Assembly (NCBI GenBank): GCA_022822365.1
Contig: JAJEBV010000013.1
Coordinates: forward strand, 1-63,788
DNA from: Thermoanaerobaculia bacterium
Lineage (GTDB): Bacteria; Acidobacteriota; Thermoanaerobaculia; Multivoradales; Multivoraceae
Direction: 5' to 3'
Length of the DNA stretch: 63,788 nucleotides
Below are positions 48,531-57,954 of the stretch, in pieces. Numbering within the stretch: the first letter of the stretch is position 1; each line of letters starts with the position of its first letter. Under the pieces are notes generated by a model. That model was given only the letters and a program-made list of their open reading frames with translations, did no database searches and was not told where the DNA came from. The position numbers and the translations under genes are program-made.

Positions 48531-48702
48531 CCTCTCGTCCTTGTGCTGGTGGAGCTCGACGCCGCCCGCCCTGCGCGGACGTTGTCCCTCATAGGACCAG
48601 GACGGATTCCGCGCCCTTCTTCCTGTCCCTTCACGCGAGGCTGAGCCTTCGGTGAAGAGAGGAAGCTCGGCCGTTGCGGCCAGGTTTCACCGGAGTGTCT
48701 GG

Positions 48703-48731
48703 TTGACGAAGGGTTGCGGTTGTCATATGGT
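48703..48731 (+). promoter_or_regulatory. Sigma-70-type promoter of the Xre/RES operon
   Basis: TTGACG (48703-48708) and TATGGT (48726-48731) are 17 bases apart, the best promoter match I found in the window. The spacer and -10 include GGTTGCG twice (48712 and 48730 regions), possible half-sites for the Xre antitoxin. The antitoxin ATG is 22 bases past the -10. Confidence 0.55.
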
Positions 48732-48753
48732 TGCGACCGCGAGGAGGTGGCAC

Positions 48754-49242
48754 ATGCCTACGGAAACGGCGATCCAGAAACTGCGCCCCGAAGAGGCGGC
48801 CAAGAGGGTCTTCAGGGCCCGCGAACAGGACAGCGCGTGGCTCGACCGCTTTGCAGAGTGCCTCGCCGGTTACCGTGAAGGTCCGGCCGTGGCAGAAGGC
48901 ATCACTGCCCGGCACTCCGGTTCGGATCTGGCGCGCACGATCGGTCTGTGGCAGCTCAGTCAGGCGAAAGCCGCCGCGTTGTTCGGCGTGAGCCGCCAGG
49001 CGTTCGCCAAGTGGCTGCAACGTGGCGTGCCTGCGGATCACGCCGTCGCCGTGGCGGATCTGAAGGCAGCCACCGAGTTACTGGAGCACTACCTCAAGCG
49101 CGACCGAATACCTGCCGTGGTGCGTCGGCCGGCACCGAAGCTCGACGGCGCCTCCCTGTTGGAGCTACTGGGCCGCGGCGACACGAAACGGCTGCTGTCC
49201 GCATGCCGGGAGATGTTCGACTTCGAGCGGGCGCATCGGTGA
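48754..49242 (+). CDS. Xre-type antitoxin of a RES/Xre TA pair
   Basis: The 162-residue protein contains a helix-turn-helix (WQLSQAKAAALFGVSRQAFA then KWLQRGVPADH). Its C-terminus is LDGASLLELLGRGDTKRLLS then ACREMFDF, which resembles the toxin-binding end of antitoxins paired with RES toxins. ATG 48754 is chosen over ATG 48727 because GAGGAGG is 6-7 bases upstream and a promoter lies just before. Its stop overlaps the toxin start (GTGA), so the two are coupled. Confidence 0.8.
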   Translation: MPTETAIQKLRPEEAAKRVFRAREQDSAWLDRFAECLAGYREGPAVAEGITARHSGSDLARTIGLWQLSQAKAAALFGVSRQAFAKWLQRGVPADHAVAVADLKAATELLEHYLKRDRIPAVVRRPAPKLDGASLLELLGRGDTKRLLSACREMFDFERAHR

Positions 49243-49787
49243 CGCCGGACCTGGTCGTCGAGCGAATCCCCGACGAACACTCCTGGTGGCGCATCGCGGA
49301 TCCGGCCTGGGCGAATCCGCTCGACCCGAGCTTTGCCCAACGGCGAGGCGGCCGTTGGAATCCGCCGGAGAGCTTTCCGACGCTCTATCTGAACGAAGAC
49401 CAGGCAACGGCGCGCCTGAATCTACGGTCCTTCATTGCCGACTGGCCCTATGAACCGGAAGAACTCCGGGCGGACAGCGGACCGGTCCTCGTGGAATGCA
49501 CCTTGCCACGTCGGCAGTTCGTGTGTGACATGCACACGCCCGAAGGCGTCCGCGCGGCGGGCATGCCCGCCTCCTACCCGCTCAAGAACGACGGCACGGT
49601 CGTCGGCCACGACCGGTGTCAACCCATCGGAAGGCGGGCAAAGAACCAGGGCCTGCGAGGCGTCCGAGCGCGTTCGGCCCAGTCACGGAACGGCGCGGGG
49701 CGGGAACTGGCTTGGTTCCCGGCATCCGTTCGCAGCGTCGCCCGACGGGTCGCGACGCTGGCGTTTCCTGTCTGGTACTGGGGCTAG
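49239..49787 (+). CDS. RES-domain toxin
   Basis: This 182-residue protein has the RES signature: WRIADPAWANPLDPSF, then RRGGRWNPPESFPTLYLNED with the conserved Arg, Tyr and Glu residues, and a C-terminal GRELAWFPAS. RES toxins degrade NAD+ and stop growth until the Xre antitoxin covers the active site. The start is GTG 49239, overlapping the antitoxin stop by 4 bases. Length and motifs look complete. Confidence 0.88.
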   Translation: MTPDLVVERIPDEHSWWRIADPAWANPLDPSFAQRRGGRWNPPESFPTLYLNEDQATARLNLRSFIADWPYEPEELRADSGPVLVECTLPRRQFVCDMHTPEGVRAAGMPASYPLKNDGTVVGHDRCQPIGRRAKNQGLRGVRARSAQSRNGAGRELAWFPASVRSVARRVATLAFPVWYWG

Positions 49788-49802
49788 TCGAACTCCGGCG
49801 CT

Positions 49803-51443
49803 CTACCGAACCAGTACGTACATCACGACCAAGGCAACGGCCAGTACCGCCGCCAGCAGCCGCGGATCCAACACTCCCCGGATCTCCGACCGGGTCAGGA
49901 ACGCGTACGGCTTGTCCCACGTAAGTCCGTCGATCTGCTCGGCCTTCGGCGGCGGCGTCGCCAGGCTGACGGCGACGTAAATGACGCTCAGGATGCAGAA
50001 GTACCACCAGGCCTGGAGCAGGAAGGGAATCCCGAGGCCGTTCACGGGATCGGAGACGTACTGGATGCCGCCGAGGAAGCCGAAGCCCATGTCGAACAGG
50101 AAGATGATGAAGCCGGCGACGAAGCCGAAGAGCAGCGTGAACGTGCCGGCCTGACGCGTTCCGCGGCGCCAGAAGACGCCCCAGAGCAGCACGGTCGCGA
50201 TGGGAGGCGCGATGAACTGGGCCGGCAGCTTGTTGATCGCCTCGAAGATGGAGCCGAACCTCTCTCCCTGGGTGGACCAGGCGATGGCGACGCTCATGAC
50301 GACGACGGAGCTGATGCGCCCGATGCGCACTTGCGACGTCTCGGACAGGCCGGGCCGGAAGTGCTTGGCGATGTCGACGGCGACGAGCGTCCCCGTGCTG
50401 TTGACCGCGGCGGCGATCGTGCTCATCAGCGCCGCGAGCAGCGCAGCGGCCATGATGCCGATGAGCCCGGTCGGCAGCAGCTCGGTGATCAGCGTCGGCA
50501 GGGCGTCGGTCGGCTGGTCGATGATGTCCTTGAACAGCACGTAGGCCAGAACACCCGGCAGGACCATGAAGAGCGGGGGCAGGAACTTGAGCAGGGAGGC
50601 GAACAGCGCGCCGTGCTGCGCGTCCCGCAGGGTCCCCGCGCCGAGCACGCGCTGAACGATCGTCTGGTCGGTGCACCAGTACCAGAGGCCGAGGATGGGG
50701 AAGCCCAGCAGGAAGCCGTACCAGATCGACCCGGGATCGAAGCCCTCTTCCCCGGGGAGGTGGATCATGCTGAGCTGATTCGGCTTCGTGGCCGCCAGCA
50801 GGTCCTGGTAGGAGTCGATTCCCACTTCGGGCAGCCTGGTCATCGCGATGACCGTGATCAGGATGGCGCCGCCCAGGAGGATGACGGTCTGGATCGTCTC
50901 GGTGACGACGACCGCGCGCAGGCCGCCGACCACGGTGTAGATCACCGTGATGATCGAGATCATGGCGATCGATGCCAGCGACGGGATGCCGAAGAACCGC
51001 TCGAACACCGCGGCGCCGGCGTAGAGGCTGATGCCGATGTGGATCAGCATCGCCGACATGATGAACATGAAGGACAGCGTGGTCCGGGCGGCCGGGCTGT
51101 AGCGCCGCTCCATGAACTCGGGCAGCGTGGTGATCCGGCTCCTGAAGTAGATCGGCACGAAGACGAGGCTGAGCAGGATGATCGTGAAGGACGCCATCCA
51201 CTCGTAGTTGCCCACGACCATGCCGACGCCGAAGCCGCTCTCGGCGAGCCCGACGAGATGGATCGTCGAGATGTTCGAGGCGAAGAGCGCGGCGCCCACC
51301 ACGGGCCACTTCAGGTTGCGGTTCGCCAGGAAGTACGACTCGCTGGTCTGCCGCTTGATCCCTCGCACCGACCACAGGCCGACGAACAGGATGCCCAGCA
51401 GGTAGACGACGATGATGAAGAGATCGACGGCCGCGATGGTCAT
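49803..51443 (-). CDS. Sodium/solute symporter (SSS family)
   Basis: The 546-residue protein has about 13-14 hydrophobic segments with SSS landmarks: SESYFLANRNLKWPVVGAAL, FASNISTIHLVGLAESGFG (unwound helix 1), TVVGGLRAVVVTETIQTVIL and MAAALLAALMSTIAAAVNSTG, where the paired serines bind sodium. It resembles SglT-like sugar transporters and should import sugar or a related solute with Na+. It is third in a minus-strand set after PSD1 and DUF1501 genes (26- and 36-base gaps), suggesting uptake of the product made by that set. Confidence 0.92.
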   Translation of the reverse strand: MTIAAVDLFIIVVYLLGILFVGLWSVRGIKRQTSESYFLANRNLKWPVVGAALFASNISTIHLVGLAESGFGVGMVVGNYEWMASFTIILLSLVFVPIYFRSRITTLPEFMERRYSPAARTTLSFMFIMSAMLIHIGISLYAGAAVFERFFGIPSLASIAMISIITVIYTVVGGLRAVVVTETIQTVILLGGAILITVIAMTRLPEVGIDSYQDLLAATKPNQLSMIHLPGEEGFDPGSIWYGFLLGFPILGLWYWCTDQTIVQRVLGAGTLRDAQHGALFASLLKFLPPLFMVLPGVLAYVLFKDIIDQPTDALPTLITELLPTGLIGIMAAALLAALMSTIAAAVNSTGTLVAVDIAKHFRPGLSETSQVRIGRISSVVVMSVAIAWSTQGERFGSIFEAINKLPAQFIAPPIATVLLWGVFWRRGTRQAGTFTLLFGFVAGFIIFLFDMGFGFLGGIQYVSDPVNGLGIPFLLQAWWYFCILSVIYVAVSLATPPPKAEQIDGLTWDKPYAFLTRSEIRGVLDPRLLAAVLAVALVVMYVLVR

Positions 51444-51479
51444 GGGGCTTGGATCCGGTCGCCGCCGCCGCCGGCGGGC

Positions 51480-52907
51480 TCAGACGATGATGTCGTCGAC
51501 GACCAGGCCCTCGACGTCCGTCAACCGGAAGTCGCGCCCTTGGGAGCGGTACGTCAACCGCTCGTGGTCGAGGCCCAGCAGATGCAGGATCGTGGCGTGG
51601 AGGTCGTGGATGTGGACCTTGTCCTCGATCGCGTAGTAGCCGTAGTCGTCGGTGCGGCCGTGGCTGTGGCCGGGCTTTACGCCGCCGCCGGCCATGAACA
51701 TCGTGTAGCCGTGGGGGTTGTGGTCGCGGCCGTTGCGGGCGCCGGCTTCGGCGCCGGGAGTGCGGCCGAACTCGCCGCCCCAGAGGACCAGGGTCTCGTC
51801 CAGCAGCCCTCGTGACTTGAGGTCCTTGATCAGGCCGGCCACCGGCCGGTCGACCTCGGCGCAGCTCTGCGGCAGGCCGGTGATCAGGCCCGAGTGGTGA
51901 TCCCACTTGGTATCCGGCCCGTGGGTCGCCTGCACGAAGCGGACGCCGGATTCCGAGAAGCGTCGGGCGAGCAGACAGCGGAGCCCGAAGTTCCGGGCCA
52001 CCGGGTCGTCAAGGCCGTAGAGCCGCCTGGTCGCCTCGGATTCGCCCTCGATGCTCATCAGCTCGGGCGCCTCGGTCTGCATGCGGAAAGCGAGCTCGAA
52101 GGACTCGATGCGGCCCTCGAGCGCCTGGTCGGGGCCGGTCTGCTCGAGCTGGCGGCGCTGCCAGCGCTGCAGGAGGTCCAACTCGCTACGCTGGACCTCC
52201 GGCGACACGGATTCGTTGTCGAGGAAGTCGATCGTCGCGTCTTCCGTCTTCATCCGCGTCGTGCCGATCGCGGTGCCGTTGTAGGCGGCGGGCAGGAAGG
52301 CCGACGAGTAGTTCTGGACGCCGCCGTGCTGGTACGAGGGGCAGATCGTGATGAAGCCGGGCAGGTTCTCGTTCTCGGTGCCGAGGCCGTAGGCGATCCA
52401 CGAGCCCATCGACGGGCGGACGAAGCGGTCGCTGCCGGTGTTCATCGCCAGGATGGCCCCGCCGTGGGCGGCGTTCGTGCCCCACATCGAGCGGATGAAG
52501 CAGAGATCGTCGACCACCGAGGCGATGTTGGGCATGAGTTCGCTAACCCAGGCGCCGGACTGGCCGTGCTGCTTGAACTCCCAGGGGCTCTTGAACAGGT
52601 TGCCGGTCTCGTTGAACTGCACGCGGGGCTTGGCGAAGGGCAGCGGCTTGTTGTCGTCGCGGATGAGGAGCGGCTTGTACTCGAAGAGGTCGTGCTGCGA
52701 CGGCCCGCCGTGCATGTGCAGGAAGATGATCCGCTTCGCCTTCGGGGCGAAGTGCGGTGGGCGGGGCGCGAGGGGGTTCCCGGGTTCAGCGGCCAGGAGG
52801 TCGCGCTGCAGCAGGGAGGAGAGCGCCAGGCCGCCGAAGCCGCAGCCGCAGGTCTTCAGCATCTGGCGGCGGGTCAGGGGTGGCGGCTGGTAGTGGGGGT
52901 AGCGCAT
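51480..52907 (-). CDS. DUF1501 family protein, Tat-exported
   Basis: This 475-residue protein begins with a twin-arginine leader (TRRQMLKTCGCGFGGLALSS). The body has the DUF1501/sulfatase-like alkaline-phosphatase fold: IIFLHMHGGPSQHDLFEYKP, NAAHGGAILAMNTGSDRF, DTKWDHHSGLITGLPQSC and LVLWGGEFGRTPGAE. The family is abundant in Planctomycetes and Verrucomicrobia and nearly always pairs with PSD1 cytochrome-like proteins, as here (26-base gap). The reaction is not established. Start ATG 52907 gives the Tat signal. Confidence 0.92.
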   Translation of the reverse strand: MRYPHYQPPPLTRRQMLKTCGCGFGGLALSSLLQRDLLAAEPGNPLAPRPPHFAPKAKRIIFLHMHGGPSQHDLFEYKPLLIRDDNKPLPFAKPRVQFNETGNLFKSPWEFKQHGQSGAWVSELMPNIASVVDDLCFIRSMWGTNAAHGGAILAMNTGSDRFVRPSMGSWIAYGLGTENENLPGFITICPSYQHGGVQNYSSAFLPAAYNGTAIGTTRMKTEDATIDFLDNESVSPEVQRSELDLLQRWQRRQLEQTGPDQALEGRIESFELAFRMQTEAPELMSIEGESEATRRLYGLDDPVARNFGLRCLLARRFSESGVRFVQATHGPDTKWDHHSGLITGLPQSCAEVDRPVAGLIKDLKSRGLLDETLVLWGGEFGRTPGAEAGARNGRDHNPHGYTMFMAGGGVKPGHSHGRTDDYGYYAIEDKVHIHDLHATILHLLGLDHERLTYRSQGRDFRLTDVEGLVVDDIIV

Positions 52908-52933
52908 GGTCGGGGAGTGCTGAAACCGGAAAT

Positions 52934-55915
52934 CTAGTTGATGTAGATGAACTCGCTGGCCGCGAGGATGACGTGGGCGAGGCGGGTCCAGGCGTAGAGT
53001 TCGGTGTCGTTCGCCGGCGCCCCGCGACGCATCTCGTCGAGGAAGGCGAGGCTGTCCTCGATCTCCACGTCGTCGGCCGGGCGGCCGTAGGCGCGGACGA
53101 AGGCGGTGTCGATGCGCTCCGCGGCGCTCGCGCCCTCGATCTCCAGCAGTTGCCGCGCGAAGCCGAGCGCTGCTTCCTCGACGAAGGGGCTGTTCATCAT
53201 CAGCAGCGCCTGGCGCGGCACGACCGTTTCGGATCGATCGCCGACCGAGTCGCTGGCGTCGCCGAAGTCGAAGCCGCCGAAGATGTTGTAGATCGCGGTG
53301 CGCACCACCGGCATGTAGATCGAACGCCTGGGCGCGTCGTAGATGTCGACCCGGCCGAGGGTGCCGGTTTCGCCGAAGACGTATCCCCTTGCGTCGTACT
53401 CCTCGACCCGTCCTCCGATCGTCAGGTCGAGGCGGCCGGCGAGTTGCAGCAGGGCGTCCCGGATCGGCTCGACCTCCAGGCGGCGCCGGTTGTTGCGCCA
53501 GAGGAGGAGGTTCTCCTCGTCGACCGCGGCGTTGGCGGCGTCGTAGTCGCTCGACAGCCGGTAGGTGCTCGACAGCATGATGTCGCGGTGCAGGTTCTTG
53601 AGCGACCACCCGCCCTCGACGAAGCGCCGCGCCAGCCAGTCGAGAAGCTCGGGGTGCGTCGGTTCGCTGCCGATCGCACCGAAGTTGCTCGGCGTGTCGA
53701 CGAGGCCGCGGCCGAAGTGCCAGTGCCAGACGCGGTTGACGATGACGCGGGCGGTGAGCGGGTGCTCGGGGTGGGTGATCCAGCGCGCCAGCTCGAGCCG
53801 GCCGCTGGCGCCGGCGGCTACCGGTGGCGGCGGCACCAGGTGGTCCGTGACCTTCAGGAATCCGCGCGGCTCCGGTTTCTCCGCGAGGTTCACATGGCTG
53901 CCGCGGATGTGCACCGGCAGATCGACGATCTCCGCTTCCTCCACCGCCATCGCGTACGGCGGCGCCGGCGGCGATGCCTCCTCCAGTCGCTCGACTTCGG
54001 CGCGCAGCTCGGCGAGCCGCTCCAGCGCCTCCGGCGGGTAGAGCTTCTCCTCCTCATCCTGGTCCAGGCAAGGAATGCAGAAGTAGCCGTCGTAGACGAG
54101 CCAGCGCAACTCCTCCTGCTCGCGCGGCAGCCTGAAGTCCGACGGCGCCAGCTCGTCCTCGTCTTTGAGCCCGAGCCGCATGAGGTGCTCTTCCCAGGCG
54201 ATCTCGATCGTCGCGAAGAGGCTCGCGTAACGCCAGGCGACCTCCTCCAGCGTCTTCGGAGCCGGCCCTCGGACAAGGCTCCGGGTCAGCGGCGCGGTCA
54301 GCACCTTCTCCGAGGCGATGATCGCCCGCAGCTCTTCGGTCACCTGTTCGTAGCGATCGGGCGAGGCGGCCGCGTAGGCGTTCCAGATGACGAAGACGCT
54401 GCTCGGGCTCGGGGCGTCCCCCTCGACCGGCGGGCCTTCCCGGTAGCGGTAGAAGGCCCGGATCCAACGCTCGAGGACCGGCGGTTCCAGGCCGCGGCCG
54501 CCGGCGACCCGGGCGATCGTCTCGCGCGCCTCTTCCTGCTTCGCCTCGTCGTCGATCCAGCTCGGGTAGGCCTCTTCCACGGCGAGCAGGTACTCGGCGA
54601 GGGCCGCGCGGCGCGGACGGCGCAGGACGTCGTTCTGCTCCCGGACCACCTCGTCCACTTTCTCCTGCGCTTCGGCGACGAGCTTCCGTGCCGCTTCGTA
54701 CTCGGCCAGCTCGTCTTCCGGGGCGAGCGGCCGCTCCAGCCAGCGCATGCCGGCGGCGTCGCTCATCGTCGCGGTCGAGCGCAGTACGCCTGCCATCGCG
54801 TAGTAGTCGGCCGTGGGGATGGGGTCGAACTTGTGGTCGTGGCAGCGGGCGCAGCCGACCGGCAGGGCGAGAAAGGCGCGGCCCACGGTATTGACCTGCT
54901 CGTCGACGATGTCGATCAGCATCTTGTCGACGTCCTGCTCGGCGAGCACCTTGGGGCCGAGCATCAGGAAACCCGTGGCCGTGATCTGCTCGAAGCGCTG
55001 CGCGTCGGTCTCCGCCGGCATCAGGTCGCCGGCGATCTGCTCCCGGACGAAGCGGTCGAAGGGCTTGTCGCGGTTCAGGGAGTCGACGACGTAGTCGCGG
55101 TAGCGGAAGGCGTTGGGGAAGGCGATGTTCTCGTCCAGGCCGTTCGAGTCGGCGTAGCGGGCGATGTCGAGCCAGTGGCGGCCCCAGCGCTCGCCGTAGT
55201 GGGGCGAGGCGAGGAGCCGGTCGACGACCTTCGCGAAGGCGTCGGGGCTCTCATCGGCGAGGAAGTCCTCGATCTCGGCTTCCGACGGGGCCAGGCCGAT
55301 CAGGTCGAACGTGGCGCGGCGGAGAAGCGTGCGCCTGTCGGCTGGCGCCACCGGCGCGAGACCGCGTTCCTCGAGCCCCGCCAGGATGAAGCGATCGAGG
55401 GCATGGCTGACCCAGGCCTCGTTCTCGACGTCGGGGAGCGCCGGGTCTTCGACTCGCCGGAAGGCCCAGTGCTCGCGGCCGGGACCGTAGTCGAACGTCT
55501 CGGCGGTTCTCGTGGCGACCACCGTCTGTTGACCGCCGGTGCGCGGGTCGGGAGCGCCGCGGCGGATCCACTGCTCGAAATCGGCGATGACGTGCGCCGG
55601 CAGCTTGCCGTCCGGCGGCATCTGGGTGAGACCCTCGTAGTGGAGCGCCTCGATCATCAGGCTGTCCTCGGGCGACCCCGGGACGATCACGGCGCCGCTG
55701 TCCCCGCCGGCGCGCACGCCTTCCGCGTCGAGCAGGATCAGCCCGCCGCGGATCTTCGCGGGATCGCCGCCGTGGCACTGATAGCAGCGCTCGACGAGGA
55801 CGGGCCGGATCTTCGACTCGAAGAACTCGAGGTCGGCGGGATCGATCTCGGACGCGCCGGCGACCGTTCCGACCGCCGCCAGCCAGGCAAGGAGGAAGGG
55901 CGCAGCGCGGATCAT
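52934..55915 (-). CDS. PSD1 protein: cytochrome-like plus DUF1549 and DUF1553 domains
   Basis: The 993-residue protein has a signal peptide, then a PSCyt1 heme-c-type site CYQCHGG (Cys44-Cys47-His48). The DUF1549 domain follows (FILAGLEERGLAPVAPADRR, LLRRATFDLIGLAPSEAEIE) with a second CxxCH in PVGCARCHDHKFDPI. The C-terminal DUF1553 domain has EHPLTARVIVNRVWHWHFGR, THPELLDWLARRFVEGGWSL and MNSPFVEEAALGFA. It is the first gene of the set with DUF1501 and the symporter. Such proteins are expected in the periplasm and are presumed to oxidise carbohydrates, but no activity is proven. Confidence 0.95.
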   Translation of the reverse strand: MIRAAPFLLAWLAAVGTVAGASEIDPADLEFFESKIRPVLVERCYQCHGGDPAKIRGGLILLDAEGVRAGGDSGAVIVPGSPEDSLMIEALHYEGLTQMPPDGKLPAHVIADFEQWIRRGAPDPRTGGQQTVVATRTAETFDYGPGREHWAFRRVEDPALPDVENEAWVSHALDRFILAGLEERGLAPVAPADRRTLLRRATFDLIGLAPSEAEIEDFLADESPDAFAKVVDRLLASPHYGERWGRHWLDIARYADSNGLDENIAFPNAFRYRDYVVDSLNRDKPFDRFVREQIAGDLMPAETDAQRFEQITATGFLMLGPKVLAEQDVDKMLIDIVDEQVNTVGRAFLALPVGCARCHDHKFDPIPTADYYAMAGVLRSTATMSDAAGMRWLERPLAPEDELAEYEAARKLVAEAQEKVDEVVREQNDVLRRPRRAALAEYLLAVEEAYPSWIDDEAKQEEARETIARVAGGRGLEPPVLERWIRAFYRYREGPPVEGDAPSPSSVFVIWNAYAAASPDRYEQVTEELRAIIASEKVLTAPLTRSLVRGPAPKTLEEVAWRYASLFATIEIAWEEHLMRLGLKDEDELAPSDFRLPREQEELRWLVYDGYFCIPCLDQDEEEKLYPPEALERLAELRAEVERLEEASPPAPPYAMAVEEAEIVDLPVHIRGSHVNLAEKPEPRGFLKVTDHLVPPPPVAAGASGRLELARWITHPEHPLTARVIVNRVWHWHFGRGLVDTPSNFGAIGSEPTHPELLDWLARRFVEGGWSLKNLHRDIMLSSTYRLSSDYDAANAAVDEENLLLWRNNRRRLEVEPIRDALLQLAGRLDLTIGGRVEEYDARGYVFGETGTLGRVDIYDAPRRSIYMPVVRTAIYNIFGGFDFGDASDSVGDRSETVVPRQALLMMNSPFVEEAALGFARQLLEIEGASAAERIDTAFVRAYGRPADDVEIEDSLAFLDEMRRGAPANDTELYAWTRLAHVILAASEFIYIN

Positions 55916-55959
55916 TGAAGGCTCAGGACTGAACGGCGCAGTTTACCAAGCCCGCGGGC

Positions 55960-55989
55960 CACACTGGGTGCGCCGGCGCCCTCGCCGGC
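55960..55989 (+). repeat. Intergenic CTGGGTGCGC-type repeat, third site
   Basis: CACACTGGGTGCGCCGGCGC followed by CCTCGCCGGC begins a palindrome-rich gap between the sulfatase and PSD1 genes. CCGCC-GCA-GGCGG follows within a few bases and would fold as a small hairpin. The end sequence matches the other three sites. Confidence 0.6.
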
Positions 55990-56048
55990 ATCCGCCGCAG
56001 GCGGCTACAGAACGCGCAGGCCGTCAGGCCGGCTCTGCTCTCCGCCCC

Positions 56049-57872
56049 CTACTTCCGTGTCACGTACACGTAGTAGGCGCTCGCGATGACCTCGCGGCCT
56101 TCGTCGAACCAGGTGTGCAGCGCCATCGGCCCCTCCGGCAAGGTCACGGTGAAGGTGGCCTCCGTGTCGTCCGGTTCGACCGCCGTCCTGAGCCCTTCGA
56201 AGCCGTAGGGCGGCTTGTCGCCGATCTCCAGGTGATGGTGGTCGCTGATGAACATGCGGGCCGAGGTGATCGGCAGCGCCGTGCTGCCCTCGGGCGCCGA
56301 CGCGAGCGGCACGTCGATCTCCCGGGGCCAGCGACGGAGCGCGAACTCGTACTCGCCCGCCTCGGCCACGTCGAGCAGCCAGTAGCCGGTCTTCCGTGTT
56401 CCGACGCGGATCTGCCTCTGCTGGTCGACGAACACGTCGAGCCATTCGCAGCCGGTCAGCATCATCGGGTTCTCGGTGTCGTCGCCGATGACGATCCGCT
56501 GGGGCTCGTTGGCGGTCGCTGCCACTTCGTCCCACCACTCGTAGAGATGGTCCCGCATCCTGGCGACCACTTCCGGGTGCTGCTCGATCACGTTCGTCGT
56601 CTGCAGCGGATCGGACTCCAGGTCGTAGAGCTCGCGGTCTTCGAGCAGGCGCCAGCCCTTCCACAGGACCCCCGCGTGACTGCGCGTGAGGATCGACTGG
56701 GTGTAAGGCGAGGGGTAGTTGAAGCCGGACGGCATGCGGCTGTAGTTGATGATCAGCATGCGGTCTTCCGGAACGCTCGCCTCTCCGCGCAGGACGGGGG
56801 CGAGGCTCGTGCCGTTGAAGTTCGCCGCCGCCGGCGTCTCGATTCGGCTGAGGTCCAGGAGCGTCGGCAGGACGTCCTGGACCTGGGTCAGGCCCGTCAC
56901 GTCCTGCGGGTCCGCCAGGCCGCCGTTCGGCCAACTGATGAAGAAGGGCACGCGATGGCCCCCCTCCCAGAGCTCGGTCTTCATCCCGCGCATGCCGGCG
57001 TTGAAGTAGAGCGGGCCGTGGGTGCTGCCGTTGTCCGTCATGAAGATCACGATCGTGTTCTCTCTCAGCCCTTCGTCCTCGAGGAAGTCGAGAAGCCTGC
57101 CCATGTTCGTGTCGATGTTCCGGACCATCCCCAGGTACCGGCTCAGCCGGGTCTTCAGCGCCGCACTCATGTCGGCGAACTCGGGCCGGGCCAGCGCGAC
57201 CGTCAGCGCGGTTTCGTCCTCCTCCTTGGCGATCAGCGGGCCGTGCGGCGTGTTCGGGGCGATGTAGGTCAGAAAGGGCGTTCCGGCCTCCGCGGAGCGC
57301 TTCATGTGGGCGATCGCCTCGTCGAAGAAGATGTCCGTGCAGTAGCCCTCGAACGCCTCCCGCCTGCCGTTGCGGATGTAAGTGTCGTCGAAGTAGTCGT
57401 TGCCCCAGAAGTCGGGGACCGAGCCGATGTGGGACGAGGGGAACCACACGGTCTCGTGGAATCCCCGGTCTTCGGGCCGGAAGGGGTAGTTGTCGCCGAG
57501 GTGCCATTTGCCGAACACGCCGGTGCTGTAACCCGCCTCGGCGAAGATGTCGGCCATCGTCGGGATCTCCGGCCGCAGGAGTGCCCGGCCGCTGCTGACG
57601 TTGATCGCGCCGTTCCGGGCGGCGTCCATGCCGGTCAGCAGTTGGCCGCGGGTCGGCGTGCACATGGGCGCGACGTGGAAGTCGTCGAGGCGCACGCTCT
57701 CGGCGCGCAGGCGGTCGAGATGCGGGGTCTCGAGCACGAGGTTGCCGTGGGCGGAGATTTCGCCGTAGCCCTGGTCGTCCGTCATCACGATGACGACGTT
57801 GGGCGGCTGGGCGGACGCGGTGCCGGCGAGCGCGAACAGCAGAACAGCGAAGAGAGACGTTGTTAGCCTCAC
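56049..57872 (-). CDS. Formylglycine-dependent sulfatase, exported
   Basis: From GTG 57872 the protein has 607 residues and a signal peptide (LFAVLLFALAGTASA). The active-site motif is CTPTR at Cys71; metal ligands are in VIVMTDDQGYG and IFMTDNGSTHGP, and TGVFGKWHLGDN follows. It is arylsulfatase-like with a C-terminal beta-domain (residues ~480-607, GEYEFALRRWPREIDVPLAS) that may bind carbohydrate. GTG 57872 is chosen because GGAG is 8 bases upstream and it gives the signal peptide. It precedes the PSD1 set on the same strand by 133 bases, with a repeat between. Confidence 0.93.
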   Translation of the reverse strand: MRLTTSLFAVLLFALAGTASAQPPNVVIVMTDDQGYGEISAHGNLVLETPHLDRLRAESVRLDDFHVAPMCTPTRGQLLTGMDAARNGAINVSSGRALLRPEIPTMADIFAEAGYSTGVFGKWHLGDNYPFRPEDRGFHETVWFPSSHIGSVPDFWGNDYFDDTYIRNGRREAFEGYCTDIFFDEAIAHMKRSAEAGTPFLTYIAPNTPHGPLIAKEEDETALTVALARPEFADMSAALKTRLSRYLGMVRNIDTNMGRLLDFLEDEGLRENTIVIFMTDNGSTHGPLYFNAGMRGMKTELWEGGHRVPFFISWPNGGLADPQDVTGLTQVQDVLPTLLDLSRIETPAAANFNGTSLAPVLRGEASVPEDRMLIINYSRMPSGFNYPSPYTQSILTRSHAGVLWKGWRLLEDRELYDLESDPLQTTNVIEQHPEVVARMRDHLYEWWDEVAATANEPQRIVIGDDTENPMMLTGCEWLDVFVDQQRQIRVGTRKTGYWLLDVAEAGEYEFALRRWPREIDVPLASAPEGSTALPITSARMFISDHHHLEIGDKPPYGFEGLRTAVEPDDTEATFTVTLPEGPMALHTWFDEGREVIASAYYVYVTRK

Positions 57873-57954
57873 GATCGAGTCTCCATGGTGGGTGTATCCA
57901 AGAGCGAGCGGTGCCACGCAGGGTAGCGGAGACGTCCGCGGACGCGGTGCCGGC

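Noticed and set aside
52757..55918. 1053-residue plus-strand open frame antisense to the PSD1 gene
   Set aside because: The minus-strand PSD1 protein has all the expected motifs; the plus frame is a Val/Arg/Asp-rich shadow.
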